In this document: positions 25,601 to 40,000 of the stretch, piece by piece
Layout of the letters: every line of letters starts with the position of its first letter
Numbering within the stretch: the first letter of the stretch is position 1
Assembly: GCA_031769625.1 (NCBI GenBank)
Contig: JAUIMM010001245.1
Location: forward strand, 1 to 64,000
Direction: 5' to 3'
Length of the DNA: 64,000 nt
Source: Taudactylus pleione
Lineage: Eukaryota; Chordata; Amphibia; Anura; Myobatrachidae
Position numbers and translations under genes: made by a program
Notes under the pieces: generated by a model
Database searches by the model: none
What the model was told of the DNA's origin: nothing
What the model saw: the letters and a program-made list of their open reading frames with translations, nothing else

Positions 25601-28074
25601 AGAGGAAACAGTAGTCAGCGCTGGCAGTGAGGTGAGGAGACAGTTGTCAGCGCTGGCAGCGAGAGGAGGAGACAGTTGTCAGCGCTGGCAGAGAGAAGAG
25701 GAAACAGTAGTCAGCGCTGGCAGTGAGGTGAGGAGGAGACAGTTGTCAGCGCTGGCAGTGAGGTGAGGAGACAGTTGTCAGCGCTGACAGCGAGAGGAGA
25801 CAGTTGTCAGCGCTGGCAGCGAGAGGAGACAGTTGTCAGCGCTGGCAGAGAGGTGAGGAGACAGTTGTCAGCGCTGGCAGCGAGAGGAGGAGACAGTTGT
25901 CAGCGCTGGCAGCGAGGAGAGGAGGAGACAGTTGTCAGCGCTGGCAGCGAGGAGAGGAGACAGTTGTCAGCGCTGGCAGCGAGAGGAGGAGACAGTTGTC
26001 AGCGCTGGCAGTGAGGAGAGGAAACAGTTGTCAGCGCTGGCAGTGAGGAGAGGAGGAGACAGTTGTCAGCGCTGGCAGTGAGGAGAGGAGGAGACAGTTA
26101 TCAGCGCTGGCAGCGAGGAGAGGAGACAGTTGTCAGCGCTGGCAGTGAGGAGAGGAAACAGTTGTCAGCGCTGGCAGTGAGGAAAGGAGGAGACAGTTGT
26201 CAGCGCTGGCAGCGAGGAGAGGAGACAGTTGTCAGCGCTGGCACTGAGGAGAGGAAACAGTTGTCAGCGCTGGCAGTGAGGAGAGGAGGAGACAGTTGTC
26301 AGCGCTGGCAGCGAGGAGAGGAGACAGTTGTCAGCGCTGGCAGTGAGGAGAGGAAACAGTTGTCAGCGCTGGCAGTGAGGAGAGGAGGAGACAGTAGTCA
26401 GCACTGGCAGTGAGGAGAGGAGGAGACAGTTGTCAGCGCTGGCAGCGAGGAGAGGAGATAGTTGTCAGCGCTGGCAGTGAGGAGAGAAAACAGTTGTCAG
26501 CGCTGGCAGTGAGGAGAGGAGGAGAAAGTTGTCAGCGCTGGCAACGAGAGGAGGAGACAGTTGTCAGCGCTGGCAGTGAGGAGAGGAGGAGACAGTTGTC
26601 AGCGCTGGCAGCAAGGAGAGGAAACAGTAGTCAGCGCTGGCAGTGAGGTGAGGAGACAGTTGTCAGCGCTGGCAGCGAGGAGAGGAAACAGTAGTCAGCG
26701 CTGGCAGTGAGGTGAGGAGACAGTTGTTAGCGCTGGCAGCAAGGAGAGGAGGAGACAGTTGTCAGCGCTGGCAGTGAGGAGAGGAAACAGTAGTCAGCGC
26801 TGGCAGTGAGGAGAGGAGGAGACACTTGTCAGCGCTGGCAGTGAGGTGAGGAGACAGTTGTCAGCGCTGGCAACGAGAGGAGACAGTTGTCAGCGCTGGC
26901 AACGAGAGGAGACAGTTGTCAGCGCTGGCAGAGAGGTGAGGAGACAGTTGTCAGCGCTGGCAGAGAGAGGAGGTTACAGTTGTCAGCGCTGGCAGTGAGG
27001 AGAGGAGGAGACAGTTGTCAGCGCTGGCAGTGAGGAGAAGAGGAGACACTTGTCAGCGCTGGCAGCAAGGAGAGGAAACAGTAGTCAGCGCTGGCAGTCA
27101 GGAGAGGAGGAGACAGTTGTCAGCGTTGGCAGCGAGGAGGGCAGACAGTTGTCAGCGCTGGCAGCGAGAGGAGGAGACAGTTGTCAGCGCTGGCAGCGAG
27201 AGGAGGAGACAGTTGTCAGCGCTGGCAGTGAGGAGAGGAGACAGTTATCAGCGCTGGCAGGGAGGAGAGGAGACAGTTGTCAGCGCTGGCAGTGTGGAGA
27301 GGAGACAGTTGTCAGCGCTGGCAGTGAGGAGAGGAGGAGACAGTTGTCAGCGCTGGCAGCAAGGAGAGGAAACAGTAGTCAGCGCTGGCAGTGAGGAGAG
27401 GAGGAGACAGTTGTCAGCGCTGGCAGCAAGGAGAGGAAACAGTAGTCAGCGCTGGCAGTGAGGAGAGGAGAAGACAGTTGTCAGCGCTGGCAGGGAGGTG
27501 AGGAGACAGTTGTCAGCGCTGGCAGGGAGGGGAGGAAACAGTAGTCAGAGCTGGCAGCGAGAGGAAGAGACAGTTGTCAGCGCTGGCAGCGAGAGGAGGA
27601 GACAGTTGTCAGCGCTGGCAGTGAGGAGAGGAGGAGACAGTTGTCAGCGCTGGTAGCGAGGAGAGGAGACAGTTGTCAGCGCTGGCAGTGAGGAGAGGAG
27701 GAGACAGATGTCCGCGCTGGCAGCGAAGAGAGGAAACAGTAGTCAGCGCTGGCAGTGAGGAGAGGAGGAGACAGTTCTCAGCGCTGGCAGCGAGGAGAGG
27801 AGACAGTTGTCAGCGCTGGCCGAGAGGTGAGGAGACAGTTGTCAGCGCTGGCAGTGAGGTGAGGAGACAGTTGTCAGCGCTGGCAGTGAGGGGAGGAGAC
27901 AGTAGTCAGTGCTGGCAGTGAGGGGAGGAGACAGTTGTCAGCGCTGGCAGTGAGGAGAGGAGGAGACTGTTGTCAGCGCTGGAAGCGAGAGGAGGAGACA
28001 GTTGTCAGCGCTGGCAGTGAGGAGAGGAGGAGACACTTGTCAGCGCTGGCAGTGAGGTGAGGAGACAGTTGTCA

Positions 28075-31000
28075 GCGCTGGCAGCGAGAGGAGGAGACAG
28101 TTGTCAGCGCTGGCAGTGAGGAGAGGAGGAGACAGTTGTCAGCGCTGGCAGTGAGGATTGGAGGAAGCAGTTGTCAGCGCTGGCAGCAAGGAGAGGAGAC
28201 AGTTTTCAGCGCTGGCAGCGAGAGGAGGAGACAGTTGTCAGCGCTGGCAGTGAGGAGAGGAGGAGACAGTTGTCAGCGCTGGCAGTGAGGAGAGGAGACA
28301 GTTGTCAGCATTGGCAGTGAGGGGAGGAGACAGTAGTCAGTGCTGGCAGCGAGAGGAGGAGACAGTTGTCAGCGCTGGCAGCGAGAGGAGGAGACAGTTG
28401 TCAGCGCTGGCAGTGAGGAGAGGAGGAGACAGTTGTCAGCGCTGGCAGCGAGGAGAGGAGACAGTTGTCAGCGCTGGCAGTGAGGAGAGGAGGAGACAGT
28501 TGTCAGCGCTGGCAGCGAAGAGAGGAAACAGTAGTCAATGCTGGCAGTGAGGAGAGGAGGAGACAGTTGTCAGCGCTGGCAGCGAGGGAGGAAACAGTAG
28601 TCAGCGCTGGCAGTGAGGAGAGGAGGAGACAGTTGTCAGCGCTGGCAGCGAGGAGAGGAGACAGTTGTCAGCGCTGGCAGTGAGGTGAGGAGACAGTTGT
28701 CAGCGCTGGCAATGAGGTGAGGAGACAGTTGTCAGCACTGGCAGTGAGGGGAGGAGACAGTAGTCAGTGCTGGCAGTGAGGGGAGGAGACAGTTGTCAGC
28801 GCTGGCAGTGAGGAGAGGAGGAGACAGTTGTCAGCACTGGCAGCGAGAGGAGGAGACAGTTGTCAGCGCTGGCAGTGAGGAGAGGAGGAGACACTTGTCA
28901 GCGCTGGCAGCAAGGAGAGGAAACAGTAGTCAGCGCTGGCAGTGAGGAGAGGAGGAGACAGTTGTCAGCGCTGGCAGTGAGGTGAGGAGACAGTTGTCAG
29001 CGCTGGCAGCGAGAGGAGACAGTTGTCAGCGCTGGCAGTGAGGTGAGGAGACAGTTGTCAGCGCTGGCAGCGAGAGGAGGAGACAGTTGTCAGCGCTGGC
29101 AGCAAGGAGAGGAAACAGTAGTCAGCGCTGGCAGTGAGGAGAGGAGGAGACAGTTGTCAGCGCTGGCAGTGAGGTGAGGAGACAGTTGTCAGCGCTGGCA
29201 GCGAGAGGAGGAGACAGTTGTCAGCGCTAGCAGTGAGGAGAGGAGGAGACAGTTGTCAGCGCTGGCAGTGAGGAGAGGAGGAAACAGTTGTCAGCGCTGG
29301 CAGCAAGGAGAGGAGACAGTTGTCAGCGCTGGCAGCGAGAGGAGGAGACAGTTGTCAGCGCTGGCAGTGAGGAGAGGAGGAGACAGTTGTCAGAGCTGGC
29401 AGTGAGGAGAGGAGACAGTTGTCAGCGCTGGCAGTGAGGGGAGGAGACAGTAGTCAGTGCTGGCAGCGAGAGGAGGAGACAGTTGTCAGCGCTGGCAGCG
29501 AGAGGAGGAGACAGTTGTCAGCGCTGGCAGTGAGGAGAGGAGGAGACAGTTGTCAGCGCTGGCAGCGAGGAGAGGAGACAGTTGTCAGCGCTGGCAGTGA
29601 GGAGAGGAGGAGACAGTTGTCAGCGCTGTCAGCGAAGAGAGGAAACAGTAGTCATCGCTGGCAGTGAGGAGAGGAGGAGACAGTTGTCAGCACTGGCAGT
29701 GAGGAGAGGAGGAGACATTTGTCAGCGCTGGCAGCGAGGAGAGGAGACAGTTGTCAGTGCTGGCAGTGAGGAGAGGAGGAGACAGTTGTCAGCACTGGCA
29801 GCGAGGGGAGGAAACAGTAGTCATCGCTGGCAGTGAGGAGAGGAGGAGACAGTTGTCAGCACTGGCAGTGAGGAGAGGAGGAGACAGTTGTTAGCGCTGG
29901 CAGCGAGGATAGGAGACAGTTGTCAGCGCTGGCAGTGAGGAGAGGAGGAGACAGTTGTCCGCGCTGGCAGCGAAGAGTGGAAACAGTAGTCAGCGCTGGC
30001 AGTGAGGAGAGGAGGAGACAGTTCTCAGCGCTGGCAGCAAGGAGTGGAAACAGTAGTCAGCGCTGGCAGTGAGGAGAGGAGGAGACAGTTGTTAGCGCTG
30101 GCAGCGAGGATAGGAGACAGTTGTCAGCGCTGGCAGTGAGGAGAGGAGGAGACAGTTGTCCGCGCTGGCAGCGAAGAGTGGAAACAGTAGTCATCGCTGG
30201 CAGTGAGGAGAGGAGGAGACAGTTGTCAGCACTGGCAGTGAGGAGAGGAGGAGACATTTGTCAGCGCTGGCAGCGAGGAGAGGAGACAGTTGTCAGTGCT
30301 GGCAGTGAGGAGAGGAGGAGACAGTTGTCAGCACTGGCAGCGAGGGGAGGAAACAGTAGTCATCGCTGGCAGTGAGGAGAGGAGGAGACAGTTGTCAGCA
30401 CTGGCAGTGAGGAGAGGAGGAGACAGTTGTTAGCGCTGGCAGCGAGGATAGGAGACAGTTGTCAGCGCTGGCAGTGAGGAGAGGAGGAGACAGTTGTCCG
30501 CGCTGGCAGCGAAGAGTGGAAACAGTAGTCAGCGCTGGCAGTGAGGAGAGGAGGAGACAGTTCTCAGCGCTGGCAGCAAGGAGAGGAAACAGTAGTCAGC
30601 GCTGGCAGTGAGGAGAGGAGGAGACAGTTGTTAGCGCTGGCAGCGAGGTTAGGAGACAGTTGTCAGCGCTGGCAGTGAGGAGAGGAGGAGACAGTTGTCC
30701 GCGCTGGCAGCGAAGAGTGGAAACAGTAGTCAGCGCTGGCAGTGAGGAGAGGAGGAGACAGTTGTCAGCACTGGCAGCGAGGGGAGGAAACAGTAGTCAT
30801 CGCTGGCAGTGAGGAGAGGAGGAGACAGTTGTCAGCACTGGCAGTGAGGAGAGGAGGAGACAGTTGTTAGCGCTGGCAGCGAGGATAGGAGACAGTTGTC
30901 AGCGCTGGCAGTGAGGAGAGGAGGAGACAGTTGTCCGCGCTGGCAGCGAAGAGTGGAAACAGTAGTCAGCGCTGGCAGTGAGGAGAGGAGGAGACAGTTC

Positions 31001-34000
31001 TCAGCGCTGGCAGCAAGGAGAGGAAACAGTAGTCAGCGCTGGCAGTGAGGAGAGGAGGAGACAGTTGTTAGCGCTGGCAGCGAGGATAGGAGACAGTTGT
31101 CAGCGCTGGCAGTGAGGAGAGGAGGAGACAGTTGTCCGCGCTGGCAGCGAAGAGTGGAAACAGTAGTCAGCGCTGGCAGTGAGGAGAGGAGGAGACAGTT
31201 GTCAGCACTGGCAGCGAGGGGAGGAAACAGTAGTCATCGCTGGCAGTGAGGAGAGGAGGAGACAGTTGTCAGCACTGGCAGTGAGGAGAGGAGGAGACAG
31301 TTGTTAGCGCTGGCAGCGAGGATAGGAGACAGTTGTCAGCGCTGGCAGTGAGGAGAGGAGGAGACAGTTGTCCGCGCTGGCAGCGAAGAGTGGAAACAGT
31401 AGTCAGCGCTGGCAGTGAGGAGAGGAGGAGACAGTTCTCAGCGCTGGCAGCAAGGAGAGGAAACAGTAGTCAGCGCTGGCAGTGAGGAGAGGAGGAGACA
31501 GTTGTTAGCGCTGGCAGCGAGGATAGGAGACAGTTGTCAGCGCTGGCAGTGAGGAGAGGAGGAGACAGTTGTCCGCGCTGGCAGCGAAGAGTGGAAACAG
31601 TAGTCAGCGCTGGCAGTGAGGAGAGGAGGAGACAGTTCTCAGCGCTGGCAGCGAGGATAGGAGACAGTTGTCAGCGCTGGCAGTGAGGAGAGGAGGAGAC
31701 AGTTGTCCGCGCTGGCAGCGAAGAGTGGAAACAGTAGTCAGCGCTGGCAGTGAGGAGAGGAGGAGACAGTTCTCAGCGCTGGCAGCAAGGAGAGGAAACA
31801 GTAGTCAGCGCTGGCAGTGAGGAGAGGAGGAGACAGTTGTTAGCGCTGGCAGCGAGGATAGGAGACAGTTGTCAGCGCTGGCAGTGAGGAGAGGAGGAGA
31901 CAGTTGTCCGCGCTGGCAGCGAAGAGTGGAAACAGTAGTCAGCGCTGGCAGTGAGGAGAGGAGGAGACAGTTGTCAGCACTGGCAGCGAGGGGAGGAAAC
32001 AGTAGTCATCGCTGGCAGTGAGGAGAGGAGGAGACAGTTGTTAGCGCTGGCAGCGAGGATAGGAGACAGTTGTCAGCGCTGGCAGTGAGGAGAGGAGGAG
32101 ACAGTTGTCCGCGCTGGCAGCGAAGAGTGGAAACAGTAGTCAGCGCTGGCAGTGAGGAGAGGAGGAGACAGTTCTCAGCGCTGGCAGCGAGGAGAGGAAA
32201 CAGTAGTCATCGCTGGCAGTGAGGAGAGGAGGAGACAGTTGTCAGCGCTGGCAGCGAGAGGAGGAGACAGTTGTCAGCGCTGGCAGTGAGGAGAGGAGGA
32301 GACAGTTGTCAGCGCTGGCAGTGAGGATTGGAGGAAGCAGTTGTCAGCGCTGGCAGCAAGGAGAGGAGACAGTTTTCAGCGCTGGCAGCGAGAGGAGGAG
32401 ACAGTTGTCAGCGCTGGCAGTGAGGAGAGGAGGAGACAGTTGTCAGCGCTGGCAGTGAGGAGAGGAGACAGTTGTCAGCATTGGCAGTGAGGGGAGGAGA
32501 CAGTAGTCAGTGCTGGCAGCGAGAGGAGGAGACAGTTGTCAGCGCTGGCAGCGAGAGGAGGAGACAGTTGTCAGCGCTGGCAGTGAGGAGAGGAGGAGAC
32601 AGTTGTCAGCGCTGGCAGCGAGGAGAGGAGACAGTTGTCAGCGCTGGCAGTGAGGAGAGGAGGAGACAGTTGTCAGCGCTGGCAGCGAAGAGAGGAAACA
32701 GTAGTCAATGCTGGCAGTGAGGAGAGGAGGAGACAGTTGTCAGCGCTGGCAGCGAGGGAGGAAACAGTAGTCAGCGCTGGCAGTGAGGAGAGGAGGAGAC
32801 AGTTGTCAGCGCTGGCAGCGAGGAGAGGAGACAGTTGTCAGCGCTGGCAGTGAGGTGAGGAGACAGTTGTCAGCGCTGGCAATGAGGTGAGGAGACAGTT
32901 GTCAGCACTGGCAGTGAGGGGAGGAGACAGTAGTCAGTGCTGGCAGTGAGGGGAGGAGACAGTTGTCAGCGCTGGCAGTGAGGAGAGGAGGAGACAGTTG
33001 TCAGCACTGGCAGCGAGAGGAGGAGACAGTTGTCAGCGCTGGCAGTGAGGAGAGGAGGAGACACTTGTCAGCGCTGGCAGCAAGGAGAGGAAACAGTAGT
33101 CAGCGCTGGCAGTGAGGAGAGGAGGAGACAGTTGTCAGCGCTGGCAGTGAGGTGAGGAGACAGTTGTCAGCGCTGGCAGCGAGAGGAGACAGTTGTCAGC
33201 GCTGGCAGTGAGGTGAGGAGACAGTTGTCAGCGCTGGCAGCGAGAGGAGGAGACAGTTGTCAGCGCTGGCAGCAAGGAGAGGAAACAGTAGTCAGCGCTG
33301 GCAGTGAGGAGAGGAGGAGACAGTTGTCAGCGCTGGCAGTGAGGTGAGGAGACAGTTGTCAGCGCTGGCAGCGAGAGGAGGAGACAGTTGTCAGCGCTAG
33401 CAGTGAGGAGAGGAGGAGACAGTTGTCAGCGCTGGCAGTGAGGAGAGGAGGAAACAGTTGTCAGCGCTGGCAGCAAGGAGAGGAGACAGTTGTCAGCGCT
33501 GGCAGCGAGAGGAGGAGACAGTTGTCAGCGCTGGCAGTGAGGAGAGGAGGAGACAGTTGTCAGAGCTGGCAGTGAGGAGAGGAGACAGTTGTCAGCGCTG
33601 GCAGTGAGGGGAGGAGACAGTAGTCAGTGCTGGCAGCGAGAGGAGGAGACAGTTGTCAGCGCTGGCAGCGAGAGGAGGAGACAGTTGTCAGCGCTGGCAG
33701 TGAGGAGAGGAGGAGACAGTTGTCAGCGCTGGCAGCGAGGAGAGGAGACAGTTGTCAGCGCTGGCAGTGAGGAGAGGAGGAGACAGTTGTCAGCGCTGTC
33801 AGCGAAGAGAGGAAACAGTAGTCATCGCTGGCAGTGAGGAGAGGAGGAGACAGTTGTCAGCACTGGCAGTGAGGAGAGGAGGAGACATTTGTCAGCGCTG
33901 GCAGCGAGGAGAGGAGACAGTTGTCAGTGCTGGCAGTGAGGAGAGGAGGAGACAGTTGTCAGCACTGGCAGCGAGGGGAGGAAACAGTAGTCATCGCTGG

Positions 34001-37000
34001 CAGTGAGGAGAGGAGGAGACAGTTGTCAGCACTGGCAGTGAGGAGAGGAGGAGACAGTTGTTAGCGCTGGCAGCGAGGATAGGAGACAGTTGTCAGCGCT
34101 GGCAGTGAGGAGAGGAGGAGACAGTTGTCCGCGCTGGCAGCGAAGAGTGGAAACAGTAGTCAGCGCTGGCAGTGAGGAGAGGAGGAGACAGTTCTCAGCG
34201 CTGGCAGCAAGGAGAGGAAACAGTAGTCAGCGCTGGCAGTGAGGAGAGGAGGAGACAGTTGTTAGCGCTGGCAGCGAGGATAGGAGACAGTTGTCAGCGC
34301 TGGCAGTGAGGAGAGGAGGAGACAGTTGTCCGCGCTGGCAGCGAAGAGTGGAAACAGTAGTCATCGCTGGCAGTGAGGAGAGGAGGAGACAGTTGTCAGC
34401 ACTGGCAGTGAGGAGAGGAGGAGACATTTGTCAGCGCTGGCAGCGAGGAGAGGAGACAGTTGTCAGTGCTGGCAGTGAGGAGAGGAGGAGACAGTTGTCA
34501 GCACTGGCAGCGAGGGGAGGAAACAGTAGTCATCGCTGGCAGTGAGGAGAGGAGGAGACAGTTGTCAGCACTGGCAGTGAGGAGAGGAGGAGACAGTTGT
34601 TAGCGCTGGCAGCGAGGATAGGAGACAGTTGTCAGCGCTGGCAGTGAGGAGAGGAGGAGACAGTTGTCCGCGCTGGCAGCGAAGAGTGGAAACAGTAGTC
34701 AGCGCTGGCAGTGAGGAGAGGAGGAGACAGTTCTCAGCGCTGGCAGCAAGGAGAGGAAACAGTAGTCAGCGCTGGCAGTGAGGAGAGGAGGAGACAGTTG
34801 TTAGCGCTGGCAGCGAGGATAGGAGACAGTTGTCAGCGCTGGCAGTGAGGAGAGGAGGAGACAGTTGTCCGCGCTGGCAGCGAAGAGTGGAAACAGTAGT
34901 CAGCGCTGGCAGTGAGGAGAGGAGGAGACAGTTGTCAGCACTGGCAGCGAGGGGAGGAAACAGTAGTCATCGCTGGCAGTGAGGAGAGGAGGAGACAGTT
35001 GTCAGCACTGGCAGTGAGGAGAGGAGGAGACAGTTGTTAGTGCTGGCAGCGAGGATAGGAGACAGTTGTCAGCGCTGGCAGTGAGGAGAGGAGGAGACAG
35101 TTGTCCGCGCTGGCAGCGAAGAGTGGAAACAGTAGTCAGCGCTGGCAGTGAGGAGAGGAGGAGACAGTTCTCAGCGCTGGCAGCAAGGAGAGGAAACAGT
35201 AGTCAGCGCTGGCAGTGAGGAGAGGAGGAGACAGTTGTTAGCGCTGGCAGCGAGGATAGGAGACAGTTGTCAGCGCTGGCAGTGAGGAGAGGAGGAGACA
35301 GTTGTCCGCGCTGGCAGCGAAGAGTGGAAACAGTAGTCAGCGCTGGCAGTGAGGAGAGGAGGAGACAGTTGTCAGCACTGGCAGCGAGGGGAGGAAACAG
35401 TAGTCATCGCTGGCAGTGAGGAGAGGAGGAGACAGTTGTCAGCACTGGCAGTGAGGAGAGGAGGAGACAGTTGTTAGCGCTGGCAGCGAGGATAGGAGAC
35501 AGTTGTCAGCGCTGGCAGTGAGGAGAGGAGGAGACAGTTGTCCGCGCTGGCAGCGAAGAGTGGAAACAGTAGTCAGCGCTGGCAGTGAGGAGAGGAGGAG
35601 ACAGTTCTCAGCGCTGGCAGCAAGGAGAGGAAACAGTAGTCAGCGCTGGCAGTGAGGAGAGGAGGAGACAGTTGTTAGCGCTGGCAGCGAGGATAGGAGA
35701 CAGTTGTCAGCGCTGGCAGTGAGGAGAGGAGGAGACAGTTGTCCGCGCTGGCAGCGAAGAGTGGAAACAGTAGTCAGCGCTGGCAGTGAGGAGAGGAGGA
35801 GACAGTTCTCAGCGCTGGCAGCGAGGATAGGAGACAGTTGTCAGCGCTGGCAGTGAGGAGAGGAGGAGACAGTTGTCCGCGCTGGCAGCGAAGAGTGGAA
35901 ACAGTAGTCAGCGCTGGCAGTGAGGAGAGGAGGAGACAGTTCTCAGCGCTGGCAGCAAGGAGAGGAAACAGTAGTCAGCGCTGGCAGTGAGGAGAGGAGG
36001 AGACAGTTGTTAGCGCTGGCAGCGAGGATAGGAGACAGTTGTCAGCGCTGGCAGTGAGGAGAGGAGGAGACAGTTGTCCGCGCTGGCAGCGAAGAGTGGA
36101 AACAGTAGTCAGCGCTGGCAGTGAGGAGAGGAGGAGACAGTTGTCAGCACTGGCAGCGAGGGGAGGAAACAGTAGTCATCGCTGGCAGTGAGGAGAGGAG
36201 GAGACAGTTGTTAGCGCTGGCAGCGAGGATAGGAGACAGTTGTCAGCGCTGGCAGTGAGGAGAGGAGGAGACAGTTGTCCGCGCTGGCAGCGAAGAGTGG
36301 AAACAGTAGTCAGCGCTGGCAGTGAGGAGAGGAGGAGACAGTTCTCAGCGCTGGCAGCGAGGAGAGGAAACAGTAGTCATCGCTGGCAGTGAGGAGAGGA
36401 GGAGACAGTTGTCAGCGCTGGCAGCGAGAGGAGGAGACAGTTGTCAGCGCTGGCAGTGAGGAGAGGAGGAGACAGTTGTCAGCGCTGGCAGTGAGGATTG
36501 GAGGAAGCAGTTGTCAGCGCTGGCAGCAAGGAGAGGAGACAGTTTTCAGCGCTGGCAGCGAGAGGAGGAGACAGTTGTCAGCGCTGGCAGTGAGGAGAGG
36601 AGGAGACAGTTGTCAGCGCTGGCAGTGAGGAGAGGAGACAGTTGTCAGCATTGGCAGTGAGGGGAGGAGACAGTAGTCAGTGCTGGCAGCGAGAGGAGGA
36701 GACAGTTGTCAGCGCTGGCAGCGAGAGGAGGAGACAGTTGTCAGCGCTGGCAGTGAGGAGAGGAGGAGACAGTTGTCAGCGCTGGCAGCGAGGAGAGGAG
36801 ACAGTTGTCAGCGCTGGCAGTGAGGAGAGGAGGAGACAGTTGTCAGCGCTGGCAGCGAAGAGAGGAAACAGTAGTCAATGCTGGCAGTGAGGAGAGGAGG
36901 AGACAGTTGTCAGCGCTGGCAGCGAGGGAGGAAACAGTAGTCAGCGCTGGCAGTGAGGAGAGGAGGAGACAGTTGTCAGCGCTGGCAGCGAGGAGAGGAG

Positions 37001-40000
37001 ACAGTTGTCAGCGCTGGCAGTGAGGTGAGGAGACAGTTGTCAGCGCTGGCAATGAGGTGAGGAGACAGTTGTCAGCACTGGCAGTGAGGGGAGGAGACAG
37101 TAGTCAGTGCTGGCAGTGAGGGGAGGAGACAGTTGTCAGCGCTGGCAGTGAGGAGAGGAGGAGACAGTTGTCAGCACTGGCAGCGAGAGGAGGAGACAGT
37201 TGTCAGCGCTGGCAGTGAGGAGAGGAGGAGACACTTGTCAGCGCTGGCAGCAAGGAGAGGAAACAGTAGTCAGCGCTGGCAGTGAGGAGAGGAGGAGACA
37301 GTTGTCAGCGCTGGCAGTGAGGTGAGGAGACAGTTGTCAGCGCTGGCAGCGAGAGGAGACAGTTGTCAGCGCTGGCAGTGAGGTGAGTAGACAGTTGTCA
37401 GCGCTGGCAGCGAGAGGAGGAGACAGTTGTCAGCGCTGGCAGCAAGGAGAGGAAACAGTAGTCAGCGCTGGCAGTGAGGAGAGGAGGAGACAGTTGTCAG
37501 CGCTGGCAGTGAGGTGAGGAGACAGTTGTCAGCGCTGGCAGCGAGAGGAGGAGACAGTTGTCAGCGCTAGCAGTGAGGAGAGGAGGAGACAGTTGTCAGC
37601 GCTGGCAGTGAGGAGAGGAGGAAACAGTTGTCAGCGCTGGCAGCAAGGAGAGGAGACAGTTGTCAGCGCTGGCAGCGAGAGGAGGAGACAGTTGTCAGCG
37701 CTGGCAGTGAGGAGAGGAGGAGACAGTTGTCAGAGCTGGCAGTGAGGAGAGGAGACAGTTGTCAGCGCTGGCAGTGAGGGGAGGAGACAGTAGTCAGTGC
37801 TGGCAGCGAGAGGAGGAGACAGTTGTCAGCGCTGGCAGCGAGAGGAGGAGACAGTTGTCAGCGCTGGCAGTGAGGAGAGGAGGAGACAGTTGTCAGCGCT
37901 GGCAGCGAGGAGAGGAGACAGTTGTCAGCGCTGGCAGTGAGGAGAGGAGGAGACAGTTGTCAGCGCTGTCAGCGAAGAGAGGAAACAGTAGTCATCGCTG
38001 GCAGTGAGGAGAGGAGGAGACAGTTGTCAGCACTGGCAGTGAGGAGAGGAGGAGACATTTGTCAGCGCTGGCAGCGAGGAGAGGAGACAGTTGTCAGTGC
38101 TGGCAGTGAGGAGAGGAGGAGACAGTTGTCAGCACTGGCAGCGAGGGGAGGAAACAGTAGTCATCGCTGGCAGTGAGGAGAGGAGGAGACAGTTGTCAGC
38201 ACTGGCAGTGAGGAGAGGAGGAGACAGTTGTTAGCGCTGGCAGCGAGGATAGGAGACAGTTGTCAGCGCTGGCAGTGAGGAGAGGAGGAGACAGTTGTCC
38301 GCGCTGGCAGCGAAGAGTGGAAACAGTAGTCAGCGCTGGCAGTGAGGAGAGGAGGAGACAGTTCTCAGCGCTGGCAGCAAGGAGAGGAAACAGTAGTCAG
38401 CGCTGGCAGTGAGGAGAGGAGGAGACAGTTGTTAGCGCTGGCAGCGAGGATAGGAGACAGTTGTCAGCGCTGGCAGTGAGGAGAGGAGGAGACAGTTGTC
38501 CGCGCTGGCAGCGAAGAGTGGAAACAGTAGTCATCGCTGGCAGTGAGGAGAGGAGGAGACAGTTGTCAGCACTGGCAGTGAGGAGAGGAGGAGACATTTG
38601 TCAGCGCTGGCAGCGAGGAGAGGAGACAGTTGTCAGTGCTGGCAGTGAGGAGAGGAGGAGACAGTTGTCAGCACTGGCAGCGAGGGGAGGAAACAGTAGT
38701 CATCGCTGGCAGTGAGGAGAGGAGGAGACAGTTGTCAGCACTGGCAGTGAGGAGAGGAGGAGACAGTTGTTAGCGCTGGCAGCGAGGATAGGAGACAGTT
38801 GTCAGCGCTGGCAGTGAGGAGAGGAGGAGACAGTTGTCCGCGCTGGCAGCGAAGAGTGGAAACAGTAGTCAGCGCTGGCAGTGAGGAGAGGAGGAGACAG
38901 TTCTCAGCGCTGGCAGCAAGGAGAGGAAACAGTAGTCAGCGCTGGCAGTGAGGAGAGGAGGAGACAGTTGTTAGCGCTGGCAGCGAGGATAGGAGACAGT
39001 TGTCAGCGCTGGCAGTGAGGAGAGGAGGAGACAGTTGTCCGCGCTGGCAGCGAAGAGTGGAAACAGTAGTCAGCGCTGGCAGTGAGGAGAGGAGGAGACA
39101 GTTGTCAGCACTGGCAGCGAGGGGAGGAAACAGTAGTCATCGCTGGCAGTGAGGAGAGGAGGAGACAGTTGTCAGCACTGGCAGTGAGGAGAGGAGGAGA
39201 CAGTTGTTAGCGCTGGCAGCGAGGATAGGAGACAGTTGTCAGCGCTGGCAGTGAGGAGAGGAGGAGACAGTTGTCCGCGCTGGCAGCGAAGAGTGGAAAC
39301 AGTAGTCAGCGCTGGCAGTGAGGAGAGGAGGAGACAGTTCTCAGCGCTGGCAGCAAGGAGAGGAAACAGTAGTCAGCGCTGGCAGTGAGGAGAGGAGGAG
39401 ACAGTTGTTAGCGCTGGCAGCGAGGATAGGAGACAGTTGTCAGCGCTGGCAGTGAGGAGAGGAGGAGACAGTTGTCCGCGCTGGCAGCGAAGAGTGGAAA
39501 CAGTAGTCAGCGCTGGCAGTGAGGAGAGGAGGAGACAGTTGTCAGCACTGGCAGCGAGGGGAGGAAACAGTAGTCATCGCTGGCAGTGAGGAGAGGAGGA
39601 GACAGTTGTCAGCACTGGCAGTGAGGAGAGGAGGAGACAGTTGTTAGCGCTGGCAGCGAGGATAGGAGACAGTTGTCAGCGCTGGCAGTGAGGAGAGGAG
39701 GAGACAGTTGTCCGCGCTGGCAGCGAAGAGTGGAAACAGTAGTCAGCGCTGGCAGTGAGGAGAGGAGGAGACAGTTCTCAGCGCTGGCAGCAAGGAGAGG
39801 AAACAGTAGTCAGCGCTGGCAGTGAGGAGAGGAGGAGACAGTTGTTAGCGCTGGCAGCGAGGATAGGAGACAGTTGTCAGCGCTGGCAGTGAGGAGAGGA
39901 GGAGACAGTTGTCCGCGCTGGCAGCGAAGAGTGGAAACAGTAGTCAGCGCTGGCAGTGAGGAGAGGAGGAGACAGTTCTCAGCGCTGGCAGCGAGGATAG

